Positions 1 through 7,269 of a stretch of DNA of 64,000 bases are shown in pieces. The notes beneath the pieces are model-generated. The model made no database searches. It saw only the letters and a list, made by a program, of their open reading frames with translations, and had not been told where the DNA came from. The stretch is from NCBI RefSeq assembly GCF_000212735.1, contig NC_015510.1:1674001-1738000 (forward strand). Reading direction: 5' to 3'. The translations under genes and the position numbers were made by a program. Each line of letters starts with the position of its first letter. Positions within the stretch are counted from its first letter, which is position 1. This DNA comes from Haliscomenobacter hydrossis DSM 1100. GTDB lineage: Bacteria; Bacteroidota; Bacteroidia; Chitinophagales; Saprospiraceae.

Positions 1-126
1 GTAGAAGGCACCAGCATTACCGTAAAAAATGAATCAAATGTTCTTTCGTTTGGAGATGCCAAGGTGATTTCCAGTTGGCAGACGGAGGAGGGGATGGTGT
101 ATATCGTTAATAAAGTAATCAAGTGA
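1..126 (+). CDS. C-terminal fragment of a fasciclin (FAS1)-like protein
   Basis: Frame 1 is open from the first base to a TGA at 124-126 and gives 41 residues; the start lies outside the window. The tail has the order of strands seen at the end of FAS1 domains: a T-I-T-V-K-N strand, an A-K-V-I-S-S turn, then G-M-V-Y-I-V-N-K-V-I-K, which resembles the family's closing (V/I)H-V-I-D-K-V-L strand. FAS1 proteins are secreted or surface adhesion proteins. Only about a third of one domain is visible, so the family call is tentative. It converges on the isc operon, with the first GGTTCG hairpin between them. Confidence 0.5.
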   Translation, partial: VEGTSITVKNESNVLSFGDAKVISSWQTEEGMVYIVNKVIK

Positions 127-130
127 GGTT

Positions 131-235
131 GAGGGTTCGGGGGTTCGTAGTTTAAAGTTCGAGGGTTCAGAGTCGGTCGCCGAGGTGCCTGACTTTGAAC
201 TCCCGAACTTTCGAACTACGAACCCTCGAACCCTC
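131..235. repeat. GGTTCG-family inverted repeat, copy 1
   Basis: Two arms of about 45 bases, imperfectly complementary, separated by a short G/C-rich loop near 175-190. Each arm is a run of 7-8 base units of the form GGGTTCG(A/G). The right end overlaps the iscA stop codon at 235-237. Homologous copies lie at 1006-1102 and 18141-18260. It could end transcripts arriving from either side, because the flanking genes converge here. Confidence 0.85.
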
Positions 236-561
236 TACACCGCAAAGCTCTCCCCACAACCACAAGTGCGCGCGGCATTGGGGTTGTTGAAGAAAAAGCC
301 CTTGCCTTCCAAACCACCCGAGAATTCGAGGGTGGAATTGAACAAATAAAGGAAGCTCTTCAGGTCAGTGACAACTTTGATGCCGTTGTCTTCGAAGACC
401 TGGTCATTGGGTTTGGACTCATTGTCAAAATCCATGTTGTAGGACAAACCCGAACAACCGCCACTGGTAACCGATACCCTTACGAAGTAGTCTGCTCCCA
501 GCTCTCCCTGTGAGCGTATTTCCGCAATTCTTTCTTTTGCACTTTCGGCTACAAAAAGCAT
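235..561 (-). CDS. iscA: IscA/HesB-family Fe-S cluster assembly protein
   Basis: 108 residues, the usual size of A-type Fe-S carriers. The three conserved ligand cysteines are present: Cys36 in the SGGCSG motif, and Cys100 and Cys102 in the C-terminal CGCGES motif. A-type proteins hold or carry Fe-S clusters or iron between the IscU scaffold and target apoproteins in the cytoplasm. It is the last gene of a minus-strand iscS-iscU-iscA operon and starts 20 bases after the iscU stop. The ATG at 561 is the only sensible start. SufA or ErpA are alternative names for the same fold, and sequence alone does not separate them. The neighbours favour IscA. Confidence 0.93.
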   Translation of the reverse strand: MLFVAESAKERIAEIRSQGELGADYFVRVSVTSGGCSGLSYNMDFDNESKPNDQVFEDNGIKVVTDLKSFLYLFNSTLEFSGGLEGKGFFFNNPNAARTCGCGESFAV

Positions 562-581
562 AGCATTAAGATTTCAGTTGA

Positions 582-995
582 TTAGTGTGCTTTTTCAGCA
601 ACAGCTACCTCGATGCCATTTTTTTGCTGGTAATCAGCAATGGCACCACGGATGGCATCTTCGGCCAATACCGAACAGTGAATTTTTACTGGTGGAAGCG
701 CCAATTCTTCTACGATGGTCATATTGTCAATGGTCAAAGCCTGATCGATCGTTTTTCCTTTCAACCATTCCGTGGCCAAAGAAGAAGAAGCGATAGCCGA
801 GCCACAACCAAAGGTTTTGAATTTGGCATCAACAATGGTGCTGGTTGCTGGGTCTACCTCAATTTGCAGACGCATGACGTCACCACATTCAGGAGCACCG
901 ACCAGGCCAGTACCTACGGTTGGTTTACTTTTGTCCAAAGTTCCTACGTTGCGTGGATTTTGGAAATGTTCGAGGACTTTATCGGAATATGCCAT
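582..995 (-). CDS. iscU: Fe-S cluster scaffold protein IscU
   Basis: 137 residues. It carries all scaffold ligands: Cys37 in the PECGD motif with Asp39, Cys64 in the FGCGSA motif, and His106-Cys107 in KIHCS. The LPPVK chaperone-recognition motif (residues 100-104), bound by the HscA Hsp70 in known systems, is intact, yet no hscA, hscB or ferredoxin gene lies next to the operon. IscU receives sulfur from IscS and assembles [2Fe-2S] and [4Fe-4S] clusters. It lies between iscS and iscA; the iscS-iscU gap of 108 bases is filled by a GGTTCG hairpin, which may lower or uncouple iscU-iscA expression. Confidence 0.95.
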   Translation of the reverse strand: MAYSDKVLEHFQNPRNVGTLDKSKPTVGTGLVGAPECGDVMRLQIEVDPATSTIVDAKFKTFGCGSAIASSSLATEWLKGKTIDQALTIDNMTIVEELALPPVKIHCSVLAEDAIRGAIADYQQKNGIEVAVAEKAH

Positions 996-1005
996 GATTT
1001 TAGAG

Positions 1006-1102
1006 TTTTTATGGTTCGGGGGTTCGGGGGTTCGAAGGTTTGAAGGTTCGGAGCGTGTTAACCCTCGAACCTTCGAACCCTCGAACTCTCGAACCCTAAA
1101 AA
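1006..1102. repeat. GGTTCG-family inverted repeat, copy 2
   Basis: Sits between iscS and iscU and ends one base short of the iscS stop codon (1104-1106). The left arm (about 1006-1050) and right arm (about 1059-1102) pair imperfectly and are made of GGGTTCG/GAAGGTTCG units. The TTTTTA/TAAAAA ends give it a terminator-like outline. Because it lies inside the isc operon, it may work as an attenuator or as a 3' stabiliser of the iscS message. Confidence 0.85.
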
Positions 1103-1103
1103 T

Positions 1104-2330
1104 TTAATGTTCGCTCCACTGTACAGCAGTCAGGTCTACCCCTTCTTTGTACATTTCCCAGATGGGGCTCAAGTCGCGCATGTGGTTTACACCGGCACAA
1201 ACTTTTTCGATTACGTACTCAATGTCTTCTTCGGTCGTAAAACGGCCCAAGCTGAAGCGCAGCGAGGAGTGTGCCAAATCATCCCCCAAGCCCAAGGCAA
1301 CCAGTACATAAGACGGCTCCAATGAAGCCGAGGTACAAGCAGAACCCGAAGACAAGGCAATGTTTTGGTTGAAGGTCATCATCAGACCTTCTCCTTCTAC
1401 GTGTTTGAACGATATATTGGTAACGTGTGGCATGCGGTTTTCGCGGCTGCCGTTTACGTATACTTCTTCCAGTTTTTCTTTGAAGGCATTTTCGAGGTGG
1501 TCACGCAATTTGCTCAAACGCTCGGCATCCTGCTGCATTTCTGCTTTGGCAATTTCGGCAGCTTTACCAAATCCCACGATACCCGGTACATTGAGGGTAC
1601 CTGAACGCATGCCCCGCTCGTGTCCGCCACCGTCCATTTGGGCGGTAACTTTTACCCTTGGGCTTTTACGGCTGACGTACAAGGCACCAACGCCTTTGGG
1701 GCCATACATCTTGTGCGACGTGAAGGCCATCAGGTGTACGCCCGTTTCTTTGGGATTCACCGGAATTTTACCCACCGCTTGAACGGCATCACTGAAAAAA
1801 AGAACCCCTTTGCGGGCGCAAATTTCTCCGATTTCCTTCATGGGCTGGATGACCCCGGTTTCGTTATTGGCCCACATCACCGAGACCAAAATGGTGCTGG
1901 GTTTGATGGCTGCTTCCAATTCAGCCAAATCGATCAAGCCTTCGCTATTAACTTCCAGATAAGTGACTTCAGCACCTTCTTTTTCCAGCTTTTTGCAAGT
2001 ATCCAGTACTGCTTTGTGCTCGGTCGTTACGGTGATGATGTGGTTGCCTTTGCTGGCGTACATTTCGAATACCCCTTTGATGGCCAGGTTATCTGACTCT
2101 GTTGCACCCGAAGTAAAAATAATCTCCTTGGGGTCAACATTAATCAAGGCGGCAATTTGCTCGCGGGCATAATCAACCGCTTCTTCAGCTTCCCATCCAA
2201 AAGGGTGGTTGCGGCTGGCAGCGTTGCCCGGCATCTGATAAAAATACGGCAACATCGCCTCTACTACCCGCGGATCGGTTGGAGTGGTTGCGTTATTGTC
2301 CACGTACACGCGGCGCGTATCCTTGGTCAT
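1104..2330 (-). CDS. iscS: Cysteine desulfurase IscS
   Basis: 408 residues, close to E. coli IscS (404). Fold-type I PLP enzyme that removes sulfur from L-cysteine and passes it to IscU. The PLP lysine is Lys207 in the SHKMYGPKG motif. The catalytic cysteine is Cys332 in SGSACTS, on the long loop typical of IscS rather than the shorter SufS loop. The cofactor-site motifs [18 protein letters not shown] and the Asp/Gln pair of SDAVQ are present. It is the first gene of the operon; a TATCTTTG promoter element and a perfect 7+1+7 palindrome lie just upstream. No IscR-like repressor is encoded nearby. Confidence 0.96.
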   Translation of the reverse strand: MTKDTRRVYVDNNATTPTDPRVVEAMLPYFYQMPGNAASRNHPFGWEAEEAVDYAREQIAALINVDPKEIIFTSGATESDNLAIKGVFEMYASKGNHIITVTTEHKAVLDTCKKLEKEGAEVTYLEVNSEGLIDLAELEAAIKPSTILVSVMWANNETGVIQPMKEIGEICARKGVLFFSDAVQAVGKIPVNPKETGVHLMAFTSHKMYGPKGVGALYVSRKSPRVKVTAQMDGGGHERGMRSGTLNVPGIVGFGKAAEIAKAEMQQDAERLSKLRDHLENAFKEKLEEVYVNGSRENRMPHVTNISFKHVEGEGLMMTFNQNIALSSGSACTSASLEPSYVLVALGLGDDLAHSSLRFSLGRFTTEEDIEYVIEKVCAGVNHMRDLSPIWEMYKEGVDLTAVQWSEH

Positions 2331-2343
2331 GCTCTAAGTTTAT

Positions 2344-2358
2344 TTAGATTGAATCTAA
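2344..2358. promoter_or_regulatory. Palindrome TTAGATT-G-AATCTAA upstream of iscS
   Basis: Two perfect 7-base arms around a single G, 14 bases upstream of the iscS start codon and about 20 bases downstream of the presumed -7 element. In that position a bound repressor would block early transcription. No regulator is identified. The half-site resembles the TTTAG halves of the palindrome at 22253-22288, but the spacing differs. Confidence 0.45.
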
Positions 2359-2376
2359 TCTTATTGAAAACTGACA

Positions 2377-2384
2377 CAAAGATA
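2377..2384 (-). promoter_or_regulatory. Bacteroidota -7 promoter element of iscSUA
   Basis: Reads TATCTTTG on the minus strand, a full match to the TAnnTTTG consensus of Bacteroidota housekeeping promoters. It lies 47 bases upstream of the iscS start. No clear -33 TTG was found. Confidence 0.6.
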
Positions 2385-2449
2385 ACGATTGGTGGGAAAA
2401 AAAGTTCTGCGTGCATAGATTTTTTCTTCATTAGGCATATTAACATAAA

Positions 2450-2486
2450 GGGTCTTCTGTGCTCACAATATAAGCACGGAAGACCC
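2450..2486 (-). terminator. Hairpin terminator after the 94-residue peptide gene
   Basis: 14-base stem (2450-2463 with 2473-2486, one wobble pair) around a 9-base loop. It lies 30 bases past the stop codon of the peptide gene at 2517 and is followed on the minus strand by a T-rich run. It separates the subtilase cassette from the isc promoter. Confidence 0.8.
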
Positions 2487-2516
2487 CTTCTAAAACTGGC
2501 AATTGTATTTTAAATT

Positions 2517-2801
2517 TCAACTTCCGGCGGGTGCACCGCCCATATCAATCGCATCTAGCTTGCCATCAGAATTTTGCGTCCCCAGGGTTTCCATCCATTT
2601 GAAAACCTCCACTGAAGGATTGCCTGCATTCGATGACGCTGTGCTGCCATTTGTACCAAAAGTAATATCGGTTGTGGTTGTCGCTGAATCCAAGGCCACC
2701 GTGCCTGTGTCCACCTTGGTGGCAGATGGATTATTGGGTGTAGGCGTTGTTTGAATTTCCTGTACCGATTTATCTTCAGAAATTTCGATAGTAACTTTCA
2801 T
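2517..2801 (-). CDS. 94-residue peptide, last gene of the subtilase cassette
   Basis: No family recognised with certainty. The N-terminal 20 residues are charged and amphipathic (MKVTIEIS, EDKS). They are followed by a long low-complexity stretch rich in Thr, Ser, Asn, Pro and Ala (residues 18-65), then a short segment with VFKWMETLG and a C-terminal DAIDMGGAPAGS. There is no signal peptide, no cysteine and no membrane segment. A leader-like head, a flexible middle and a small-residue tail could fit a processed precursor peptide or a protease substrate; that is inference. It starts 31 bases after the stop of the 84-residue gene and is closed by a strong hairpin, so it is probably co-transcribed with the subtilase. 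Confidence 0.7.
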   Translation of the reverse strand: MKVTIEISEDKSVQEIQTTPTPNNPSATKVDTGTVALDSATTTTDITFGTNGSTASSNAGNPSVEVFKWMETLGTQNSDGKLDAIDMGGAPAGS

Positions 2802-2832
2802 AATGAAAATAATTTAGAGCGTCCGAATTGAT

Positions 2833-3087
2833 TTAATTTAAAATGGCATACCGCAAATCAAACTGTACATCAAAATTGGTCAGGTTTTTGACCGTTATCC
2901 AGTAAGTGGTCTGTGTTGCATTGGCCCTTTCAACTTCAACTTCCCATTCGATTTGAGCTGCGCCAGGGCGAGGAGAAACAGCCATTGCATGCCATAAAAC
3001 ATGAATTGAAGGGTTCCAACCCCAAGTGAACAAACGCAATGAACCATTGCGCACTACTGTTCCCGAATATTGAGTTCCAACTGTCAT
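2833..3087 (-). CDS. Free-standing copy of the subtilase C-terminal beta domain
   Basis: 84 residues, clearly homologous along its whole length to the last 75 or so residues of the neighbouring subtilase (residues 465-540). Both share a Q(F/Y)(T/S)GT start, the FTWGW motif, HVLW, K/E-W-(Q/E)-V-(K/E)-VERA, and (A/T)TYWITV(T/K)N near the end. No signal peptide or cysteine is seen. The ATG at 3087 is 60 bases after the subtilase stop. It is probably an accessory, inhibitor or assembly subunit that mimics the protease tail. Function is inferred only from homology and position. Confidence 0.82.
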   Translation of the reverse strand: MTVGTQYSGTVVRNGSLRLFTWGWNPSIHVLWHAMAVSPRPGAAQIEWEVEVERANATQTTYWITVKNLTNFDVQFDLRYAILN

Positions 3088-3147
3088 AATTAGTTTAGTT
3101 TGTACATGTTGAAAAAAAAACTTCCTTTTGTGTTTTTGAACACACCA

Positions 3148-4770
3148 TTAACCCATTACACCGTAACGTCCTTCAAAATTGGTCGTGACCGATCCAACAT
3201 TGGTAACCGTTATCCAGTAAGTAGCCTGCGCATCGCTGGCTCGTTCAACTTTAACCTGCCATTTCACCTTACCAGCGTTCGTAGTTGGCATCATCGACCA
3301 CAATACATGCCAGTGTGCGGGCCATCCCCAGGTAAACCAGGTGTGCGTTTGATTGGGAGCGAGCGTTCCGGTAAATTGGGTAGCAACATAGGGTGAAGGA
3401 GCAGGCAACACGGTACCACTGGCCCGGTGGTGATTAAAGGCCCTCCAGGCATTGATGATACCTGATCCGGTATTGGCATCCCAACCCGTACCAGCTATAT
3501 CGGTAGCCGTATCTTTTAGGGCAGCTTTAGCATCGAATTGCGAGAGCCGGGGGTTGCGTTGTTTTAGCAATGCAACAACGCCTGCCGCGATAGGAGTGGC
3601 GGCAGAGGTACCATTATCACTGTTAAAATAGCCAGTAAAGTGACTTACCGAACAAAAATCTGGTTTGTATGGATCCAGGGCTGCTGGACCTTGGCTGCTG
3701 TAACCAATGAACTCACTCCGGGTATTCACTGCACCAACGGTCATCACAAAGGGATGACCATTCGCTCCCCAAATACTTTTGCCCGGGCCATTATCCGTAC
3801 TACAACGACCATCAGGGCAGGTTTTCCCACAATTGCCCGCAGCAAAAAGGACAATTATACCCGTATTGATGGCTTCTACGACCTTTCGGGTAAAAGGGTG
3901 CTCTGGGTTGGTACAATAATCTGCGTACCAACTTTGCTGGTACATCCCCCAACTATTGGTCAAAATTTGCGGGGTTCCATTCGCACGGAATTGGTTGATC
4001 GCCCATTGAAATGCCTGGAGTGCGTTGCTCACAGTACCTGTACTGCTAGCCCCTGCGATCCTTAAATCATAAAGTCTAGCATCGGGCGCCATACCCAACA
4101 CATCCGTAGCGCACATGTTTCCGTGGTAACTCCAACCCCTACCTTGGGTTCCCCAAGTGGTCGTTGGCCAGCCTCCGATTACGTTGTTGATGGTTCGTGC
4201 TGGTGCTTCTCCGGGGGTCAAGGTTCGTCCTGTTGCCGTGATGCCCCCATCCACAACACCCACCACAATACCATTTCCACGAATCCCCCGCGCCCAGATT
4301 TGATTGACGCCCAGATAGCGCGCCACATCGTTCAAATTGCCTTTAGGAACACTGGCGGCACAATCACAGGTACCAACCGGGCAATCTCCAGGTGCCATTG
4401 GGGTGAGATCGAGTGTAGGATTGGTCTCAACAGCCTCCTGTAGCTCAAAATTAAATGGTTCAATTGGGGCATTGCTCCATACTTTGATCACATTGGGATT
4501 TGCTTCCAGTGCTTCAATCTGATCAGCCCGTACCTGCCCCTCCAGGATAAGACTTGCTTCTCCGGCCGACTCTAATTCCGCGGCCATCGCACTGGTGGGG
4601 GTCATCTCAATCGGTATTGCGTCTTCATTGGGGATGAACCCAGTTAGATTCATCGTTTGGACAAAGCTTGTAGCTAAAGTTCTCTGTCCTGTAGGAACCC
4701 TAATTTCAAGAAGAACATCGCGTATTTCATCGCCGTTCCCTTGATCCATTCCCTTGGTTTTTTTGGCCAT
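3148..4770 (-). CDS. Leaderless subtilisin-like serine protease (S8) with C-terminal beta domain
   Basis: 540 residues. The catalytic triad is Asp174 (GVVDGG), His216 (YHGNMCA) and Ser389 (NGTSAATP), with oxyanion Asn313 (AAGNCG). Residues 15-105 resemble an I9-type propeptide, with V-R-A-D-Q-I-E-A-L-E-A-N-P-N-V-I-K-V-W near the end. The protease core covers about 150-450 and a small beta domain about 460-540; the next gene encodes a second copy of that domain. The start MAKKTKGMDQ has no signal peptide, although the core carries many cysteines (130, 135, 137, 220, 286, 314, 318, 323, 373) of the sort that form disulfides outside the cytoplasm. Export route and substrate are unknown. The cassette peptide is a candidate substrate. 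Confidence 0.92.
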   Translation of the reverse strand: MAKKTKGMDQGNGDEIRDVLLEIRVPTGQRTLATSFVQTMNLTGFIPNEDAIPIEMTPTSAMAAELESAGEASLILEGQVRADQIEALEANPNVIKVWSNAPIEPFNFELQEAVETNPTLDLTPMAPGDCPVGTCDCAASVPKGNLNDVARYLGVNQIWARGIRGNGIVVGVVDGGITATGRTLTPGEAPARTINNVIGGWPTTTWGTQGRGWSYHGNMCATDVLGMAPDARLYDLRIAGASSTGTVSNALQAFQWAINQFRANGTPQILTNSWGMYQQSWYADYCTNPEHPFTRKVVEAINTGIIVLFAAGNCGKTCPDGRCSTDNGPGKSIWGANGHPFVMTVGAVNTRSEFIGYSSQGPAALDPYKPDFCSVSHFTGYFNSDNGTSAATPIAAGVVALLKQRNPRLSQFDAKAALKDTATDIAGTGWDANTGSGIINAWRAFNHHRASGTVLPAPSPYVATQFTGTLAPNQTHTWFTWGWPAHWHVLWSMMPTTNAGKVKWQVKVERASDAQATYWITVTNVGSVTTNFEGRYGVMG

Positions 4771-4835
4771 AATGTTGATTATTTGGAGTTTAATTAAACA
4801 TATTTAAAACTTGAACCGCCCCAAAGATCAGCTAA

Positions 4836-4845
4836 ATCAATTGAT
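4836..4845. promoter_or_regulatory. ATCAATTGAT palindrome between regulator and subtilase
   Basis: Perfect 10-base palindrome, 66 bases upstream of the subtilase start and inside the 124-base gap after the AraC-type gene. It is flanked by further GATCA/TGATC elements. A binding site for the adjacent regulator is possible but not shown. Confidence 0.25.
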
Positions 4846-4894
4846 CATAAATGGACTATTGTTATCAATCTATATGAATATTGTAACACGTATT

Positions 4895-5635
4895 TTATAA
4901 AATTTGATGCTTTGCAACGGCAAGTGAAAATTGAGTAGGAGATTGCCCAATAAGCCTTGTAAATACTCGGGTAAAATAACAGGGGTCTTTATATCCAATC
5001 TCATAGGCTATTTCTTTGACGGATAGCGAGCTTTTTTGGAGTAGATTACATGCCAATTGAATGCGTACAATGTGAATAAAATCGGTGGTAGTTTGGCCTG
5101 ACAAGGCTTTGATTTTGCGGTGAAGATGCCCTCTGCTTATTTTTAATGCAGCGCTCAACGCTTTAGGGCCGAAATCATCTTGATCTATATTTTTTAGGAT
5201 GATTTTTTCAACACGAGTTAGAAATGTTGTATCATCAGCTGAGGTATTGAAGTAATTTACTGGCTCTAACAAGGTAAATAACGTCTGAATTAATTCGGTT
5301 AAAGGATTTATGAATTGATCACATTCTATTTGACAACGCTTTTGTAAGACGGTTATCAAACATTCATCTTTTCCCGAAAATTCACAATTAAAGGAAATCA
5401 TTAATTCCTTTTGCGCTTTTTTAAACAAGTTAGGAAACTTAAGAAAGGAGGGATCAGGGAACGCATCAGCCTTTTTTCTTATCCGCTTTAATTTTGTAGC
5501 TTTAATTTCAAATTTTACAAGTGTCTGTTCTTCTGCTGTACCTATTTCGCTTTGATTACAGGAATTAATTATTTGAATTTGAGGAAATAATGAATGGCGG
5601 TGTTTGACACCGTTTTGGTTGTTTAATGTTTTCAT
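4895..5635 (-). CDS. AraC-type transcriptional regulator of the subtilase cassette
   Basis: 246 residues from the ATG at 5635. A TTG 14 codons upstream extends the frame but lies closer to the promoter, so I prefer the ATG. The last 100 residues are an AraC helix-turn-helix pair: a first helix pair around ALSAALKISRGHLHRKIKALSG, then IQLACNLLQKSSLSVKEIAYEIGY, then the conserved tail DPCYFTRVFTRLIGQSPTQF. The N-terminal half is basic and has no recognised ligand domain. The gene lies directly upstream of, and in line with, the subtilase, so it probably controls the cassette. It is divergent from the GH109-type oxidoreductase. Confidence 0.85.
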   Translation of the reverse strand: MKTLNNQNGVKHRHSLFPQIQIINSCNQSEIGTAEEQTLVKFEIKATKLKRIRKKADAFPDPSFLKFPNLFKKAQKELMISFNCEFSGKDECLITVLQKRCQIECDQFINPLTELIQTLFTLLEPVNYFNTSADDTTFLTRVEKIILKNIDQDDFGPKALSAALKISRGHLHRKIKALSGQTTTDFIHIVRIQLACNLLQKSSLSVKEIAYEIGYKDPCYFTRVFTRLIGQSPTQFSLAVAKHQIL

Positions 5636-5659
5636 TACTGGGTTGAGTTTTAGTTTTGT

Positions 5660-5667
5660 CAAAAATA
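5660..5667 (-). promoter_or_regulatory. Promoter -7 element of the AraC-type gene
   Basis: Minus-strand TATTTTTG matches TAnnTTTG, with a TTG (in CTTGCA) 20 bases upstream as a plausible -33 element. It ends 24 bases before the ATG at 5635, which supports that start over the upstream TTG. Confidence 0.6.
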
Positions 5668-5775
5668 GTTGAATCAAAGCAAAAATGCAAGCTTTGAATT
5701 TAGAAACGGCTTCAAAATTTCACCGCCGATTGATTTTACAATTCGTATCTTTTTGCCCTAAAATATGCGCTAACC

Positions 5776-7164
5776 ATGTCATCAAAATCATCTCGTCGTA
5801 AGTTCCTCAAAATGTCTTCACTGGCCGCTGGTGCCGGTCTGGTACTGCCCTCAACGGAAATCATTGGTGCGCCCGTATTGCGCAAAGGCCCCTTGGCGGA
5901 TAAAGTTCGACTGGGTTTCATCGGCACCGGCATGCGGGGGCGCAATCACGTTGAATTGGCTTTGCTGCGCAAAGACTGCGAAGTTGTCGCCATCTGTGAC
6001 ATTGACCCCAAGGCCATTGCTGCTTCGCAAAAAATGATCACTGGCGCTGGCCTAAAAGCGGCTGCAGCTTATGGAGAAAAAGGCGAGCGCGATTTCCTGC
6101 GCATGCTGGACAAAGAAAAACTGGATGCTGTCATCATTGCCACACCCTGGGAATGGCATACTGAGCAGTCGATTGCCTGTATGAAACGGGGCATCTATGT
6201 GGGCAGCGAAGTTTGTGGCGGTTTTTCACTGGATGAATGTTGGGAATTGGTCAACGCCCACGAAGAAACCGGAGCTCATTTGTTCTTCCTCGAAAATGTG
6301 TGCTACCGCCGCGATGTCATGGCGGTCATGAACATGGTGCGGCAGCAAATGTTTGGGGAAATTTTGCACCTGGAAGGGGGCTATCAACATGACCTGCGCG
6401 AAGTGAAATTCAACGATGGGGTAAATCCTTACGGTGGTGGTGTAGAATTTGGCGAAAAAGGATTCAGCGAAGCGCATTGGCGTACGGCCCATTCCCTGCA
6501 CCGCAATGGCGACCTTTATCCTACCCACGGCATTGGCCCAGTGGCCATGATGATCGACATCAACCGGGGCAACCGTTTTATCCACCTTACCTCTACCTCT
6601 TCCAAACCACGGGCACTAGCCGATTATGTAGCCAAACACCCCAAAGGTGGCCCCAATCACCCCAATGCCAAACTCGAATGGAAATTAGGCGATGTGGTGA
6701 CAACGGTCATCAAATGCAACAACGGAGAAACCATAATTTTGAGTCACGATACCAATGCACCACGGCCTTATTCGCTGGGTTTCCGGGTACAAGGCACCAA
6801 AGGTATCTGGATGGATGTCAACAAATCCTTGTACATCGAAGGCACCAGCCCCAAGGCACACACCTGGGAAAAAGCGGAGGATTACCTCAAGCAGTACGAC
6901 CACCCGCTATGGAAACGTTACGAAAGTGATGCCCAGGGTGCCGGACATGGAGGTATGGACTTCTTTGTGCTCAATTCGTTCATCGAATGTGTGAAGCGCA
7001 ATGCGCCCGCCCAAATTGACGTGTACGACGCAGCGGCCTGGTTGGCGATTACGCCACTTTCGGAGGCGAGCATTGCTACGGGTAGCTCCGCACAATCGTT
7101 CCCCGATTTCACCAGAGGAAGGTGGATGAAGAAGAAGAATGATTTTGCAACGGGCGAGTTTTAA
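5776..7164 (+). CDS. Tat-exported Gfo/Idh/MocA oxidoreductase, GH109 type
   Basis: 462 residues. A twin-arginine signal (SRRKFLK followed by a hydrophobic Ala/Gly/Leu stretch, residues 6-26) sends the folded NAD-bound protein out of the cytoplasm. The Rossmann motif GFIGTGMRGRNH lies at about 48-58. The middle has the pattern of GH109: FLENVCYRRDVMAVMNMVRQ, GYQHDLR, and YPTHGIGPVAMMIDINRG. GH109 enzymes such as bacterial alpha-N-acetylgalactosaminidases hydrolyse glycosides through a redox mechanism with tightly bound NAD. The exact sugar cannot be read from sequence. It lies divergent from the AraC-type gene and ends at a hairpin. Confidence 0.88.
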   Translation: MSSKSSRRKFLKMSSLAAGAGLVLPSTEIIGAPVLRKGPLADKVRLGFIGTGMRGRNHVELALLRKDCEVVAICDIDPKAIAASQKMITGAGLKAAAAYGEKGERDFLRMLDKEKLDAVIIATPWEWHTEQSIACMKRGIYVGSEVCGGFSLDECWELVNAHEETGAHLFFLENVCYRRDVMAVMNMVRQQMFGEILHLEGGYQHDLREVKFNDGVNPYGGGVEFGEKGFSEAHWRTAHSLHRNGDLYPTHGIGPVAMMIDINRGNRFIHLTSTSSKPRALADYVAKHPKGGPNHPNAKLEWKLGDVVTTVIKCNNGETIILSHDTNAPRPYSLGFRVQGTKGIWMDVNKSLYIEGTSPKAHTWEKAEDYLKQYDHPLWKRYESDAQGAGHGGMDFFVLNSFIECVKRNAPAQIDVYDAAAWLAITPLSEASIATGSSAQSFPDFTRGRWMKKKNDFATGEF

Positions 7165-7167
7165 TTT

Positions 7168-7256
7168 TTTAACACAAAGAACACAAAGGGGGCACAAAGA
7201 ACACAATTATTGAACTTTGTGCCCCTTGTGTAATCCTTTGTGTTCTTTGTGTTAAA
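7168..7256. repeat. CACAAAGAA-unit inverted repeat after the GH109-type gene
   Basis: Perfect 22-base arms (7168-7189 and 7235-7256), each made of two AACACAAAG units. More CACAAAG/CTTTGTG units lie inside, so the hairpin can pair in several registers. It starts 4 bases after the stop codon and ends 14 bases before the next start. Confidence 0.9.
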
Positions 7257-7269
7257 TAAATAATGAACC

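Noticed and set aside
1006-1102. GGTTCGAA motifs resembling the T-arm of tRNAs
   Set aside because: No acceptor stem, anticodon arm or CCA; the motif is a tandem unit of a hairpin repeat.
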